The position numbers were made by a program, and so were the translations under genes. This document shows, one piece after another, positions 33,512 to 43,317 of a stretch of DNA of 64,000 nt. Source of the stretch: Clostridium_AD sp964467165 (lineage in GTDB: Bacteria > Bacillota > Clostridia > Clostridiales > Clostridiaceae); assembly GCA_964467165.1 (NCBI GenBank), contig CAYXOL010000004.1, forward strand, positions 1 through 64,000, written 5' to 3'. The notes beneath the pieces were generated by a model. It was not told the DNA's origin, searched no databases, and saw only the letters and a list, made by a program, of their open reading frames with translations. Position 1 is the stretch's first letter; each line of letters opens with the position of its first letter.

Positions 33512-34450
33512 ATGATTAATATATATACAGATAATTTAAATGATTTATGTGTTTTAGATTTGCTAAAAAAATGCACTTTATGCCCTAGAAAATGCTTAGT
33601 TAATAGATTAGCTGGAGAATTAGGCTTCTGTAACTCATCTATGGAGGTAAAAATATCTAAAGTCAGTTTACATTTATGGGAGGAGCCTTGCATATCGGGA
33701 ACCCTAGGCTCTGGCACTGTGTTTTTTTCCAATTGCAATTTGAAATGTGTGTTTTGTCAGAATCATAGCATAAGTGATGATGGCATCGGGAAGATAGTAT
33801 CTATAGATCGCCTTAGTGAAATTTTTTTAGAGCAGCAAATGCGGGGGGCACACAATATAAATTTAGTTACCCCCACTCATTATGTACCTCAGATAATAGA
33901 AGCCTTAAAAATTGCTAAAAGAAGGGGCCTTAACATTCCTATTCTCTATAATTCAAATGCATATGAGAGTATAGACACCATTAAAGCCTTAAGTGGTCTT
34001 ATTGATGTTTATTTACCAGACTTAAAGTATTATAAAGATAAATATGCCCTTAAATATTCAAGCGCTCCTAATTATTTTAACGTAGCTAGTGAAGTTATTA
34101 CTGAAATGTTATCCCAAGTAGGAGATGCTAAATTTGATGATGCGGGTCTAATCCAAAGTGGAGTAATAATTAGGCACCTGATGCTTCCGGGCTTATTATT
34201 TGATTCAAAAAAAATAATAGATTTTATACATTCTTCCTTTAATGAATCCGTGTATATTAGCGTAATGAATCAATATACTCCTATGCATAAAGCGGATAAA
34301 TATACAGAAATTAACAAGATTCTAAATCCTAATCATTATGATGCTCTAATTGACTACTGCATAAACTTAGGTATAACCAAATGCTTTGTTCAAGAAAGTG
34401 GAACTGCCTCTGAAGATTTTGTGCCTGATTTTGATTTAAGCTTGGTATAA
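33512..34450 (+). CDS. Radical SAM protein, COG1313 (PflX-like)
   Basis: A 312-aa radical SAM enzyme with CNLKCVFCQNHSIS as the cluster-binding CxxxCxxC. An extra N-terminal Cys motif, CTLCPRKCLVNRLAGELGFC (residues about 20-39), is diagnostic of this branch. It resembles pyruvate formate-lyase activating enzymes but is not adjacent to a glycyl radical enzyme, so its partner is unknown. AAGGAG precedes the ATG. A terminator shared with the convergent PAP2-like gene follows. Confidence 0.86.
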   Translation: MINIYTDNLNDLCVLDLLKKCTLCPRKCLVNRLAGELGFCNSSMEVKISKVSLHLWEEPCISGTLGSGTVFFSNCNLKCVFCQNHSISDDGIGKIVSIDRLSEIFLEQQMRGAHNINLVTPTHYVPQIIEALKIAKRRGLNIPILYNSNAYESIDTIKALSGLIDVYLPDLKYYKDKYALKYSSAPNYFNVASEVITEMLSQVGDAKFDDAGLIQSGVIIRHLMLPGLLFDSKKIIDFIHSSFNESVYISVMNQYTPMHKADKYTEINKILNPNHYDALIDYCINLGITKCFVQESGTASEDFVPDFDLSLV

Positions 34451-34474
34451 CTCCTCTTGAATTTCATATGAATT

Positions 34475-34510
34475 AAAAAATCTCCATGATTTTAATCATG
34501 GAGATTTTTT
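34475..34510. terminator. Bidirectional intrinsic terminator
   Basis: AAAAAATCTCCATGAT pairs perfectly with ATCATGGAGATTTTTT around TTTA, between convergent genes. Confidence 0.9.
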
Positions 34511-34519
34511 AACACATAC

Positions 34520-35188
34520 TCATTCTTCTATAATTTGAAAACTTTGATTATTAATGAAACTAACCTTAACGTTCTTAAAAGAAAAGTACAACATAAAAGC
34601 AAATACTATTGCTGAAAGCACATCCGCAAAATAATGTTGCTTTATAAACATAGTAGATAAAACTATTGAAGCAGCTATAAAAACACAAATTATTTTGGTT
34701 AGCTTAGAAATCTTATCTGATTCATAAGTATACAATGCTATTAGAACAGAATTTAAAACATGAATGCTTGGAAAACAGTTATAGGGATTATCCGCTGCAT
34801 ACAAATTAAGGACCATATTACTGAAAAAATCAGTCCCTTTTATAATAGGTCTTGGGACATATGTTGGATAAAAATAATATATTATATAGCATGTTATCAT
34901 TCCAACATTTAAAGTTATAAGTAATTTAAAATATCTTCCTTTATCTACTATACATAAGATACCCGCAAAAACAGCCACAAATATATACCAAGATACATAA
35001 GGTAATATAAAATATTTATTAAAAGGTATCAATTTATCCACAGCTGTGAATACTGAGTTAGCTTCACCCCTGTATTGATTTAATATTGGATATGACATAC
35101 TTATAAGTAGTATGCTTAATCCCCACAATGCTCTTTTACTAATATCTTTCCATTCGTATGCACTAGTCCTCTTTTGTAGTTGCTCCAT
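34520..35188 (-). CDS. PAP2-superfamily membrane protein (Aur1/Ipt1-like)
   Basis: A 222-aa membrane protein with about six helices. The motifs NCFPSIHVLNS and KQHYFADV correspond to the PAP2 motifs as found in the inositol-phosphotransferase-like branch (PSIH instead of PSGH). It may act on a lipid phosphate. The frame opens at 35209, but AGGAGGG with 6-nt spacing selects ATG 35188. It lies just after the chemoreceptor gene on the same strand. Confidence 0.8.
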   Translation of the reverse strand: MEQLQKRTSAYEWKDISKRALWGLSILLISMSYPILNQYRGEANSVFTAVDKLIPFNKYFILPYVSWYIFVAVFAGILCIVDKGRYFKLLITLNVGMITCYIIYYFYPTYVPRPIIKGTDFFSNMVLNLYAADNPYNCFPSIHVLNSVLIALYTYESDKISKLTKIICVFIAASIVLSTMFIKQHYFADVLSAIVFAFMLYFSFKNVKVSFINNQSFQIIEE

Positions 35189-35218
35189 TTGGGTCCCTCC
35201 TAACCGCATTAATAAAAT

Positions 35219-37018
35219 CTAAATCTTATATTTTTTCAATTCATCTTTAAAGGAGCTTGTTATCTTTTTGAATTCAAATATACTGAAAATAAGCTTCTTT
35301 ATTTCATTTGTATAAGTTTCAACATTTGCACTTACCTCTTGTGAAGCTGCAGAATTTTCCTCTGCAATTGCAGCCAGGGACTCTATTGTTTCATATATAT
35401 TTGCAATAGATTTTGCCTCTGAATCTAAATCATTTATAGTATTTATCATGGCTGTTGAAACTGTTCTAACAGACATTGTGGCCTCGTAACTTATATCCCT
35501 TACTTCCTCTAAACCCTTAGTTTCATTTTGTAGAATATCATACTGATCACCAATTTTGTCAACTAGTATATTTATATCCTTAACAAATTCTATTAAATTG
35601 CTATTAATTTCTTCTACGGCACTCTTAGACTGTTCTGCTAGCTTTCTAACCTCATCTGCAACTACAGCAAAACCTCTTCCTTGTTCCCCTGCGCGGGCAG
35701 CCTCTATAGATGCATTTAAAGCAAGTAGATTTGTTTGCTCCGCTATCTGAGAAACAATTGAAACTATATTTGTTATATCATGAGCTTTGGCCTCTAGCCT
35801 AATACCATTATCTTTTACTTCTTGAAACTTCTCTAGTGTTCCAAGTATATTTTTGCTTGTACTATCAACACTTTCATAACTATTATTAATTTTTACAATT
35901 GCCTTTTCTAATTCATCCTTATTGTCATTCTCATTTTTAACAATGCCCTTAAGTGATCTAATATTATCATTTAAGATTAAAACAGCATTTTCAGTATTCT
36001 CTGCTTGATTACAAGAAGTATCAGCCATTTGCCCTACCACTCCTGATATGTCTTCAGATGTACTGTTCATAGTATGAGAAATTTTATTTATATTTTCAGC
36101 GAAATTATCCATCTCATCGGTTACACCCTTAAACTCAACAAAATCTGTTCTAAATCCCTTTTTATAATTCTTAAGTTTTCTGTACAACTCTTCGTATTCG
36201 TCTCCAGTAATTATATCTCCATCTTCAACATAATTATTACTATTAATCTGATCTATAGTTTGTGAAATTAGCTTTGCAGGTCTTTCCATTATATAAGATG
36301 CAAGACTTGAAATAGCTCCGGAAATTACAGCAAGTGCTAATACCTTTACCATGTTATCTAATCCCATTATTGGAATAGCTCCCAGAAAAGATAAAATAAA
36401 AGTAAATGCTCCAACCTTTCCAGGTATATTCTTAATAAAGCCCAAAGATAGCATTTTATTAATTTTATATGTTTTCTTATAATAAATATCATTTTCAAAG
36501 GTAAGTTTTAAACTTAGGCTCTCTGAAGTTTTTTCTAATTGTTCAATTTGAATTTTCTCATTAAAGTACTCAAAGGTTCCATCTAATAGACCTAAAAAAT
36601 AATCAAACATTGCTCTCTTAGAATTATAAGTAAAGATAGCCTCCCGACTTGAAATAGGTGTTATACCTACTAGTGGTGGTTTAGCTCCAGCAAACTTTTT
36701 AGTCATTACAACGTGTATATCAAATAGCGACTTCAAAAACGAATATACATTTTCAGTATCAAAAAACGCTGGAAAGTCTCTATGAAAAGCTATTAAATTA
36801 TCTTTCCCTATGATTCCCCACAATTTATCAATGGGTATATTTTGTTTTTTTGATATACTACCAATTACATTTTTAACTTGTCCATCATCTACATTCTCCA
36901 CAGGTGAAAATATTTTACTAGAATTCCACCCTACAGATTCCATTGCACTATCAACTACACTCTCACCATAAAGTTTTCTACAGGTTTTCATCCAAGTAGC
37001 TACTACCGTTCCTTTCAT
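35219..37018 (-). CDS. Chemoreceptor with N-terminal H-NOX heme gas-sensing domain
   Basis: A 599-aa fusion. Residues 1-185 are an H-NOX domain: MKGTVVATWMKTCRKLYG, heme ligand His102, Pro115, and the heme-propionate motif Y131-S133-R135. Trp9, Asn74 and Tyr140, the distal-pocket residues that hold O2 in the Thermoanaerobacter Tar4H domain, are all present at the same numbers. Two membrane helices follow (about 195-245), then a methyl-accepting signalling domain with the hairpin tip AEQTNLLALNASIEAARAGE. It should sense O2 or NO in the cytoplasm and drive chemotaxis through CheA/CheW. No HAMP motif is obvious after the helices. Confidence 0.92.
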   Translation of the reverse strand: MKGTVVATWMKTCRKLYGESVVDSAMESVGWNSSKIFSPVENVDDGQVKNVIGSISKKQNIPIDKLWGIIGKDNLIAFHRDFPAFFDTENVYSFLKSLFDIHVVMTKKFAGAKPPLVGITPISSREAIFTYNSKRAMFDYFLGLLDGTFEYFNEKIQIEQLEKTSESLSLKLTFENDIYYKKTYKINKMLSLGFIKNIPGKVGAFTFILSFLGAIPIMGLDNMVKVLALAVISGAISSLASYIMERPAKLISQTIDQINSNNYVEDGDIITGDEYEELYRKLKNYKKGFRTDFVEFKGVTDEMDNFAENINKISHTMNSTSEDISGVVGQMADTSCNQAENTENAVLILNDNIRSLKGIVKNENDNKDELEKAIVKINNSYESVDSTSKNILGTLEKFQEVKDNGIRLEAKAHDITNIVSIVSQIAEQTNLLALNASIEAARAGEQGRGFAVVADEVRKLAEQSKSAVEEINSNLIEFVKDINILVDKIGDQYDILQNETKGLEEVRDISYEATMSVRTVSTAMINTINDLDSEAKSIANIYETIESLAAIAEENSAASQEVSANVETYTNEIKKLIFSIFEFKKITSSFKDELKKYKI

Positions 37019-37103
37019 ATTGTTGATTCCCCCCTTTATCTATTGTTTATTTTATTTTAAATCAATTATTAAATAACTCACTAAGTCCCTTTATTAAACC
37101 ATC

Positions 37104-37769
37104 TTATAATTTAAACTCCACTCTATCTAGTCTTGCAATTACTTTAATATCCGTATGCTTTACTGTATCAGTTCTTACAGATGTTCTATTACTTATTAAC
37201 AATATTTTATTGGCTTCCAGTTTTTTAATTTGCCTTAAAACTCTTTCTCCATTGTAATCTACAAGCGAAATGGAGTTGTTTTCTATTTCATGTGTCAAAT
37301 GAGCAAAAGCAATGTCTCCCACACAAATTCTAAACCCAAGCATATCATCATTTTCTATTTCTAAAAATAATACCTTGTCTTGAGCATATCCTTCTACTTT
37401 ATTTGATATTATGGGCATTTGTCTTACGCCTATAGATTTTGCTAAATCATACTTATAAATAGCAACATCTTTTAAAACAGAGCCAAAGGCATCATTCCAG
37501 ACCTCTTGTACTTTTTCCGTGTTGGGTCTTTCAAATTTAGGTTTTCTTTCCTCTACATACTCATCCGCTTGGAAGGATACAGAAGTATCTTCGATCTCTT
37601 CCCCTAATATCTTAGAAATTTTCTCTAAAAACTTTTCATTTATAACTTTTTTACCCATTTCCACTTCATTGATAAAACTTTCAGAAACTCCGATTTTCTT
37701 ACCTAATTGTTTTTGACTTATCGCTTTTGACTCTCTTACCGATTTAATCTTATCTCCTACTCTGCTCAT
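37104..37769 (-). CDS. XRE-type regulator with C-terminal S24-like domain
   Basis: A 221-aa protein with an XRE helix-turn-helix at residues about 5-60 (KAISQKQLGKKIGVSESFINEVEMGKK). The C-terminal half (about 130-221) has LexA/S24-like beta structure, such as FLEIENDDMLGFRICVGDIAFAH, but I do not see a clear Ser-Lys protease dyad. The frame opens at 37787. GGTGGAG selects ATG 37769. It lies upstream of the H-NOX chemoreceptor on the same strand (86 bp), though any control of it is unproven. Confidence 0.8.
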   Translation of the reverse strand: MSRVGDKIKSVRESKAISQKQLGKKIGVSESFINEVEMGKKVINEKFLEKISKILGEEIEDTSVSFQADEYVEERKPKFERPNTEKVQEVWNDAFGSVLKDVAIYKYDLAKSIGVRQMPIISNKVEGYAQDKVLFLEIENDDMLGFRICVGDIAFAHLTHEIENNSISLVDYNGERVLRQIKKLEANKILLISNRTSVRTDTVKHTDIKVIARLDRVEFKL

Positions 37770-37868
37770 AATTCTCCACCTTCCCAATCAAACAATTGTT
37801 TTAGATTTTTTTGAAATAGATACCTTTTTTCCTGTACATAAAACCCTTTATTACATTTTATCATAAAA

Positions 37869-37900
37869 TATAAACCTTCTACATATGTAGAAGATTTATA
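37869..37900 (-). terminator. Stem-loop after the DUF3783 gene
   Basis: The core CTTCTACATATGTAGAAG is a perfect palindrome, extended by TATAAA/TTTATA arms, 15 bp past the DUF3783 stop codon. The T run on the minus strand is broken, so it is a probable weak terminator. Confidence 0.5.
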
Positions 37901-37914
37901 TTTTAATGTATTTT

Positions 37915-38289
37915 TTATCTTTTTTTATAAGCTTCTCTTTCTTCCATTAAATGTTCCATAAGATAGCTAACAGTCCAGTTTATAGATGTAGGGGTTACAG
38001 CGGCTAGTATAGTCCCCACACTTTTAATTTCCCTTATACTATCAATTTGATCATATAACTGCTTTTCCTTATAATTGTTAAATAAAAGTAATTTTTCATT
38101 AGGCAATTCTGTATTACCTTCCTTAACTACTTCATTGCATAATATCTGTTTAATTGTTAGTTCACCCATATTTTTCTCAATTACTTTGCAAGGTAATATA
38201 TTTTGTTTTGATAGCAAACTATTAAGTTTTTCTTTTTCCATGTCAGTTAGTCCATATGCAAGGATAAGTCTTTCATTAATAGGTTTCAT
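37915..38289 (-). CDS. DUF3783 domain-containing protein
   Basis: A 124-aa soluble protein. The C-terminal half (VGTILAAVTPTSINWTVSYLMEHLMEER) matches the DUF3783 pattern seen in many clostridia. No catalytic residues are known for the family. GGGGGAAG precedes the ATG. It is in the same direction as the cyclophilin gene (50 bp upstream) and may be cotranscribed with it. Confidence 0.75.
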   Translation of the reverse strand: MKPINERLILAYGLTDMEKEKLNSLLSKQNILPCKVIEKNMGELTIKQILCNEVVKEGNTELPNEKLLLFNNYKEKQLYDQIDSIREIKSVGTILAAVTPTSINWTVSYLMEHLMEEREAYKKR

Positions 38290-38339
38290 ACTATCTTCCC
38301 CCCTGTATGCATTTTTTGAGTTAAACTTATATACTTTTG

Positions 38340-38855
38340 TTACATTTTTTTTGGTTCATCGTACGTAGTATCAAATGTTTCAACTGTCATGCTTTTTATT
38401 TTTTGATCTTGCTTTGGCTTATCTCTAAAATCTCTATCTACCTTAGCTATTTCTAAAGCATTTTCCATTCCCTCAATCACTTTACCAAACCCTGCATAAC
38501 TTCCATCTAAATGAGGAGAATTAGCTACCATAAGAAAAAACTGGCTTCCTGCTGAATCTGAATCATTAGATCTAGCCATGGATAAAACACCTGTTGAATG
38601 TTTTAAATCATTTTTAAATTTATTAGAAGAAAATTCGCCCTTTATTGAATATCCTGGTCCACCAACGCCTGTTCCTTCAGGGCAGCCACCCTGAATCATA
38701 AATCCTGGAATTACTCTGTGAAAAGTTATTCCATTATAAAATCCATTGTTTATAAGACTAATAAAATTATTCACTGTGTTAGGTGCTACCTCTGGGTACA
38801 ACTCTGCCTTTATTACTTTACCATCTTCCATGTTAATTGTTACTATTGGATTCAT
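38340..38855 (-). CDS. Peptidyl-prolyl cis-trans isomerase (cyclophilin type)
   Basis: A 171-aa cytoplasmic cyclophilin that speeds up proline isomerisation in protein folding. The active-site blocks FHRVIPGFMIQGG (catalytic Arg), SAGSQFFLMVANSPHLDG and FGKVIEGMENA are intact. The frame opens at 38885, but AAAGGAG selects ATG 38855 (MNPIVTINMEDG). Confidence 0.93.
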   Translation of the reverse strand: MNPIVTINMEDGKVIKAELYPEVAPNTVNNFISLINNGFYNGITFHRVIPGFMIQGGCPEGTGVGGPGYSIKGEFSSNKFKNDLKHSTGVLSMARSNDSDSAGSQFFLMVANSPHLDGSYAGFGKVIEGMENALEIAKVDRDFRDKPKQDQKIKSMTVETFDTTYDEPKKM

Positions 38856-38933
38856 ATATTTATCTCTCCTTTTGTATGTATTCATTATAAATTATATCAC
38901 ATTTTATATTATTTACTATTTTTTATATATTAA

Positions 38934-38983
38934 GCACCTAAAAAAAATAACTATTATTTTATCTAATGATTTTTCTTAGGTGC
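38934..38983. terminator. Stem-loop after the 146-aa hypothetical gene
   Basis: GCACCTAA (38934-38941) pairs with TTAGGTGC (38976-38983), extended by an A run against a T run, 17 bp beyond the stop codon of the upstream minus-strand gene. Confidence 0.5.
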
Positions 38984-38999
38984 CTTACCTCCTAATAAA

Positions 39000-39440
39000 T
39001 TAAATATCCTGTTGATCCAGATTTATTTGCAATAGAATTTTTTCCTGCGGTTCCTCTAGTTTTATATGAATATTTCCCCCTGGAAGTATTATCAAAAAAT
39101 GTCCCTCTATAACATCTATTTCTTGATTTTTATGGATACTAACTATATCGATTTCTAAGTTATCGTAAGTTTCAACTTTGTTAAATTCATAGCAAATATT
39201 TAAACTACCCACTCTAATACTAGGTTCTAATTGTCTATTCTCACTTGCAATTATTACATGTGCAACATTTGTATTTTCTTGTAATTTACACATTAGATTA
39301 TTTATAATACATAAACAATTACTTTGCAGTGGATTATTTATTATTATGCGGTTGATTTTTTTACTATCTTCAAGTTTCATGTTAAACATATCATTCCCTA
39401 TGTGATGTTCATTGTTTTTTTCCAATTTAAATACTTTCAT
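39000..39440 (-). CDS. Hypothetical protein (146 aa)
   Basis: I recognise no family. It is a soluble, beta-rich-looking protein with no signal peptide. It has two Cys (NCLC) near residue 43 and an isoleucine-rich C-terminal part. AAGGTGATG lies before the ATG at acceptable spacing. It stands alone between the cyclophilin and glutamate racemase genes, with about 220 bp of AT-rich DNA upstream in which I see no other feature. Confidence 0.6.
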   Translation of the reverse strand: MKVFKLEKNNEHHIGNDMFNMKLEDSKKINRIIINNPLQSNCLCIINNLMCKLQENTNVAHVIIASENRQLEPSIRVGSLNICYEFNKVETYDNLEIDIVSIHKNQEIDVIEGHFLIILPGGNIHIKLEEPQEKILLQINLDQQDI

Positions 39441-39660
39441 TAATTCATCACCTTATTTTGTTGTTTTTTTATATAAGCAAAAACAAACAAATAACAAGTC
39501 GATATGGTAATATAGGATGACTTGGTATTTGTTTTTCTGTGCCTAATTTAGTGTATTCACTTATCGGTGATATTGCTATAATTAATTTATCTATTTATAA
39601 TAAGCTTTACTATAATTCACATTAAATCATCATCATGGTCTGTTCCACACCAAAATGCAT

Positions 39661-40440
39661 TTATGATTTTAATAGTTTGTAACTTAAATCCACCATACTA
39701 TTATCTATATGGGTAGCAGAGCTGTATATAATTACAGTGCCCTTTGTTTTCTTTTCATTTAGAATATTATTTAGAATAAGCCGCCTTTTCAATTGGTTTA
39801 CCGTACCCACACTTCCATCAATTATAACTGTTTTTTCTCCAAGGATTTTAGCTAATTCATTTTTTATAAATGGATAATGAGTGCATCCGAGTACTACAGA
39901 TGCAATATCTATTGTTTCAAACTGTTCTAACTTATCCCTTAAATAACTTTGGATTTGCTCCCCTTGGGTAATCCCATTTTCTATGAGCTCAACAAGTCCC
40001 GCACATGGAAGAGAAATTATATTAACTTGTCTTTTGTATCTCTCCATTAAATCACTAAACTTCTTTTCAGCCAGAGTCATAGGCGTAGCCATAATAATTA
40101 TACTTTTACCCCTACTTATTTCTACAGCAGGCTTTAGTGCTGGCTCTATACCAATTATAGGTATGTCCTTATATTTGCGTCGAAGAGCATCTATAGCTGC
40201 ACTAGTGGCAGTATTACAAGCGATTACTATTGCTTTTACCCCTTTATTTAAAAGAAAATCTACTGCATGAAATGTTAATTTTTTAACTTGATTTACATCT
40301 TTAGTTCCGTAGGGAGCGTTTATTGAGTCCCCGAAATATATAAAATCTTCGTTAGGCAATACTTTTATAGATTCCTTTAACACACTTATTCCGCCCACTC
40401 CTGAGTCGAAAAATCCTATTGGTTTTTCTTTATTATTCAC
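39661..40440 (-). CDS. murI: Glutamate racemase MurI
   Basis: A 259-aa racemase that makes D-glutamate for peptidoglycan. The two catalytic Cys are in IACNTATSA (Cys75) and LGCTHYPF (Cys186), with FDSGVGG at the N-terminus. The length is normal. The start is GTG 40440 with GGTGAT before it. It is a single gene. The 250-bp gap upstream is AT-rich with nothing I can name. Confidence 0.95.
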   Translation of the reverse strand: MNNKEKPIGFFDSGVGGISVLKESIKVLPNEDFIYFGDSINAPYGTKDVNQVKKLTFHAVDFLLNKGVKAIVIACNTATSAAIDALRRKYKDIPIIGIEPALKPAVEISRGKSIIIMATPMTLAEKKFSDLMERYKRQVNIISLPCAGLVELIENGITQGEQIQSYLRDKLEQFETIDIASVVLGCTHYPFIKNELAKILGEKTVIIDGSVGTVNQLKRRLILNNILNEKKTKGTVIIYSSATHIDNSMVDLSYKLLKS

Positions 40441-40689
40441 ATTATCACCACCATACTAAAGTTAACAACTATGTTTATACCTTTCAAAAAAATAAATATA
40501 TATATATTATTTTTTAGTCACATACGCATATTGCATTAAATAATATATTATTAAGTCTACCCAGTTAATTTAAATTATACCATAAAAATAAAAGTATATG
40601 CCATTACAGCAGAATTTCGTTTTTATAAAAATTTTCTTTGGTAAAGATGCTCCTCACTAAGTAATTCTAAATAAAAAGGAGGAATTATT

Positions 40690-40986
40690 ATGCCTTCCAC
40701 ACCTAATTTAAACAAAGTTAAGGATTCACTGAGCAATAGTTTAGAAATTATAACAAACAAGTCTGAATATTTTATTGAAATATCTAAACTAAAATATAAA
40801 CTTCATTCTGAAGAAAATAGTATGAAAGATATCTACACTGATATGGGAAAGGAATTGTACACAATATTTAAAACTAATAATCATATTGATGAATCCCTAA
40901 TAAGTTATTGTAATGCATTAAAGAAAATAGAAAGTCGTATAAAAAACCTTGAAAAAAAACTCCATAAATTTAATTATGGAGAATAA
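40690..40986 (+). CDS. Hypothetical coiled-coil protein (98 aa)
   Basis: A 98-aa highly charged, helical protein. Heptad-like Leu/Ile spacing runs from about residue 8 to 95 (YFIEISKLKYKLHSEENSM, then IESRIKNLEKKLHKF), so a coiled coil is likely. It has no signal peptide. AAGGAGGA precedes the ATG. No known family is evident to me. Confidence 0.65.
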   Translation: MPSTPNLNKVKDSLSNSLEIITNKSEYFIEISKLKYKLHSEENSMKDIYTDMGKELYTIFKTNNHIDESLISYCNALKKIESRIKNLEKKLHKFNYGE

Positions 40987-41042
40987 GTGGCTTAGATATT
41001 TCAAATTGCTACTGTCACTATTTTAAAGCTTTTTTATGAACC

Positions 41043-42416
41043 TTATATAATTGCACCCTTATCTTCACCATGTAAGGTATTCAGATGCTTAATTTCCACA
41101 AATAAGAATATAGCTGTTACGATGGAAGCTAATGCATCTGAACTAGGTCCTGATGCCCATACACCATCTAAACCCAAGAATTGCGGTAAAATAAAAATTA
41201 AGGGTATTAGAATAATTACCTGTCTACTTAAGCTTAAAAATATAGCTATCCTTGCTTTACCGATAGCCTGGAAATAATTTGAACTAACTATTTGAAAACC
41301 TATTATAGGCAGCATGAATAAATATATTCTAATACCATGAACACCTATAGATACTAATTGTGGATCATTATTAAATATACCTATCAACTTTTCAGGAAAT
41401 AACTGTATAACTATAAATCCAGTTGTAGTGATGACTGTAGCTGATAGTATTGCCAGTTTTAAAGCCTGCTTTACACGATCATATTTTTGGGCACCATAGT
41501 TATATCCAATGATCGGTTGGCAGCCTTGGTTTATTCCAAATATAGGCATCAATACCAGCATCGCTATGCTCATAACAACTCCCATGGACCCAAGGGCCAA
41601 GTCACCACCATATTTAAGTAAACTTTTATTGGAAATTATAGTTACCACACTTGCCGCTAATTGCATTGCAAATGGAGACATACCTATGGCAAAAATACTC
41701 TTTACAACCTTTGTATCTAACTTTAAATTTTTATAACGTATTTTTAATACACTCTTTGTACCAAGGAAATAGTACATTATCCATATAGTGTTTACAGCTT
41801 GAGAAATAATTGTTGCTATGGCTGCTCCTCTAACTCCCATATGAAAAACAAAAATAAAAATCGGATCCAAAATTGTATTTAATATTCCACCAATTAACAT
41901 GGTAAACATAGCTATTTTAGGATTTCCTTCAGAACGTATAGTATTATTTAGTCCAAAGCCTATGTTTTGAAATAATACACCGACAAGTATTATTGTTATA
42001 TATTGTTTAGCATAAGGAAGGGTTTCCTTACTAGCTCCAATTTTTAGTAATATAGGATTTAAAAATATAAGACCTATAGCCGTTACCGCCAATGAAATTA
42101 TGATAATTAAGGTAAATGCATTCCCTAAAATATGTTCTGACTCTTCTTTTTTTTGTTGACCAAGCTTAATAGATATAATCGCTGCTGTACCTATTCCAAC
42201 TAACATTCCGAAAGCCATAATTATATTGGAAATAGGAAAAGTAACTGCCACTCCGGATATGGCAATTTTTCCTATTCCTCCCCCTATATGTCCTATAAAC
42301 ATTCTATCTATAACATTATATAAAGCATTAACTAACATGCCTACAATGGCTGGAATGGAAAACCGCATAAGTAACTTCCCTATTTTTTCTTCTCCCAATT
42401 GTTTTGATCTATCCAA
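41043..42416 (-). CDS. MATE family efflux transporter
   Basis: A 457-aa protein with twelve hydrophobic helices in two homologous halves, the MATE fold. N-terminal RFSIPAIVGMLVNALYNVIDRMFIGH is the family's typical first repeat, and GINQGCQPIIGYNYGAQKYDRVK marks the second half. It exports cationic drugs or metabolites using a Na+ or H+ gradient; the substrate is unknown. The start is TTG 42416 with AGGAGATGA upstream. No regulator is adjacent. Confidence 0.92.
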   Translation of the reverse strand: MDRSKQLGEEKIGKLLMRFSIPAIVGMLVNALYNVIDRMFIGHIGGGIGKIAISGVAVTFPISNIIMAFGMLVGIGTAAIISIKLGQQKKEESEHILGNAFTLIIIISLAVTAIGLIFLNPILLKIGASKETLPYAKQYITIILVGVLFQNIGFGLNNTIRSEGNPKIAMFTMLIGGILNTILDPIFIFVFHMGVRGAAIATIISQAVNTIWIMYYFLGTKSVLKIRYKNLKLDTKVVKSIFAIGMSPFAMQLAASVVTIISNKSLLKYGGDLALGSMGVVMSIAMLVLMPIFGINQGCQPIIGYNYGAQKYDRVKQALKLAILSATVITTTGFIVIQLFPEKLIGIFNNDPQLVSIGVHGIRIYLFMLPIIGFQIVSSNYFQAIGKARIAIFLSLSRQVIILIPLIFILPQFLGLDGVWASGPSSDALASIVTAIFLFVEIKHLNTLHGEDKGAII

Positions 42417-42541
42417 AAAATCATCTCCTACATTATTATTTTTTGTTTACATATAAATATTGAATTTTTTCATATTTAATTCTTAACAAACAAATAAAAC
42501 CGACGTAATATTCTAGTACACGTCAGCTTTAGATTTATTAA

Positions 42542-43078
42542 TTAATTAGTTATTAATTCTTTTAGCTTTTCTTCTATGTATTCATTAATTTCTTTGTCAG
42601 CAATATATGTTTTATTATCCACAAAGTCAGGCTTTACTCTAAAAAAATTAACAACTAATTTATTTTCTGTAATTATATACTCATCCGAATGAAGGGGTGA
42701 GAATATAACCTCTAATTCATCATATTTATTTGCACCTTGAAGCTTTGAAAGTTTACCTACTAGGCTCGCCAAGTTAAGTTTCTTTATAGGTGACGCCATT
42801 GCATTTGTATATTCAGCGTCCTCCATCATCCACATATTATTATTCCAAAATTTTCTTTCTTTTTTGTTTCCAACAAAGGGCTCCCTATTTTTAATTGCAC
42901 TTAGGGCTCTTCTTACTGATTCCCCATTAAATTCCCCATCATATGCACAAGTCAATCCTTGCATATCAGCTACATCATAGAAAAATTTTTCTGATACATT
43001 CTCTTTCTCACTTGCCGCTTGCCAAAAATAAAGCATAGCCTCTACCGCTTCTAAATTCACTTTAATCCTTTGTAACAT
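42542..43078 (-). CDS. Conserved hypothetical protein (178 aa, possibly TDE2712 family)
   Basis: A soluble 178-aa protein. EAVEAMLYFWQAASEKENVSE and WNNNMWMMEDAEYTNAM are distinctive, and they recall the TDE2712 family of uncharacterised proteins; this is from memory and not certain. GGAG lies a few nt before the ATG. No catalytic motif is evident. A weak stem-loop with CGACGT/ACGTCA arms lies just after the stop (about 42500-42530). The 240-bp gap upstream is AT-rich and shows no feature. Confidence 0.6.
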   Translation of the reverse strand: MLQRIKVNLEAVEAMLYFWQAASEKENVSEKFFYDVADMQGLTCAYDGEFNGESVRRALSAIKNREPFVGNKKERKFWNNNMWMMEDAEYTNAMASPIKKLNLASLVGKLSKLQGANKYDELEVIFSPLHSDEYIITENKLVVNFFRVKPDFVDNKTYIADKEINEYIEEKLKELITN

Positions 43079-43317
43079 TTTATTTCTCCTCTCAATATGG
43101 ACTGTTTATCATTATTTTTTATTTCGTTAAAGCTAATCGTACATAATATTTCTACACTTATGACTGAAACCCTTTGGTTAAAATAAATTTTATTCCTTTC
43201 AATTTATTGTATCACTAATTTTGCGCTATGCTTCAATTATATCCTAAAAGCGTTAAATTTAATATTTCGGGCTCCTAGTTTATGGTAAGTACATACTTAT
43301 CACTCATTTTTATTCCC

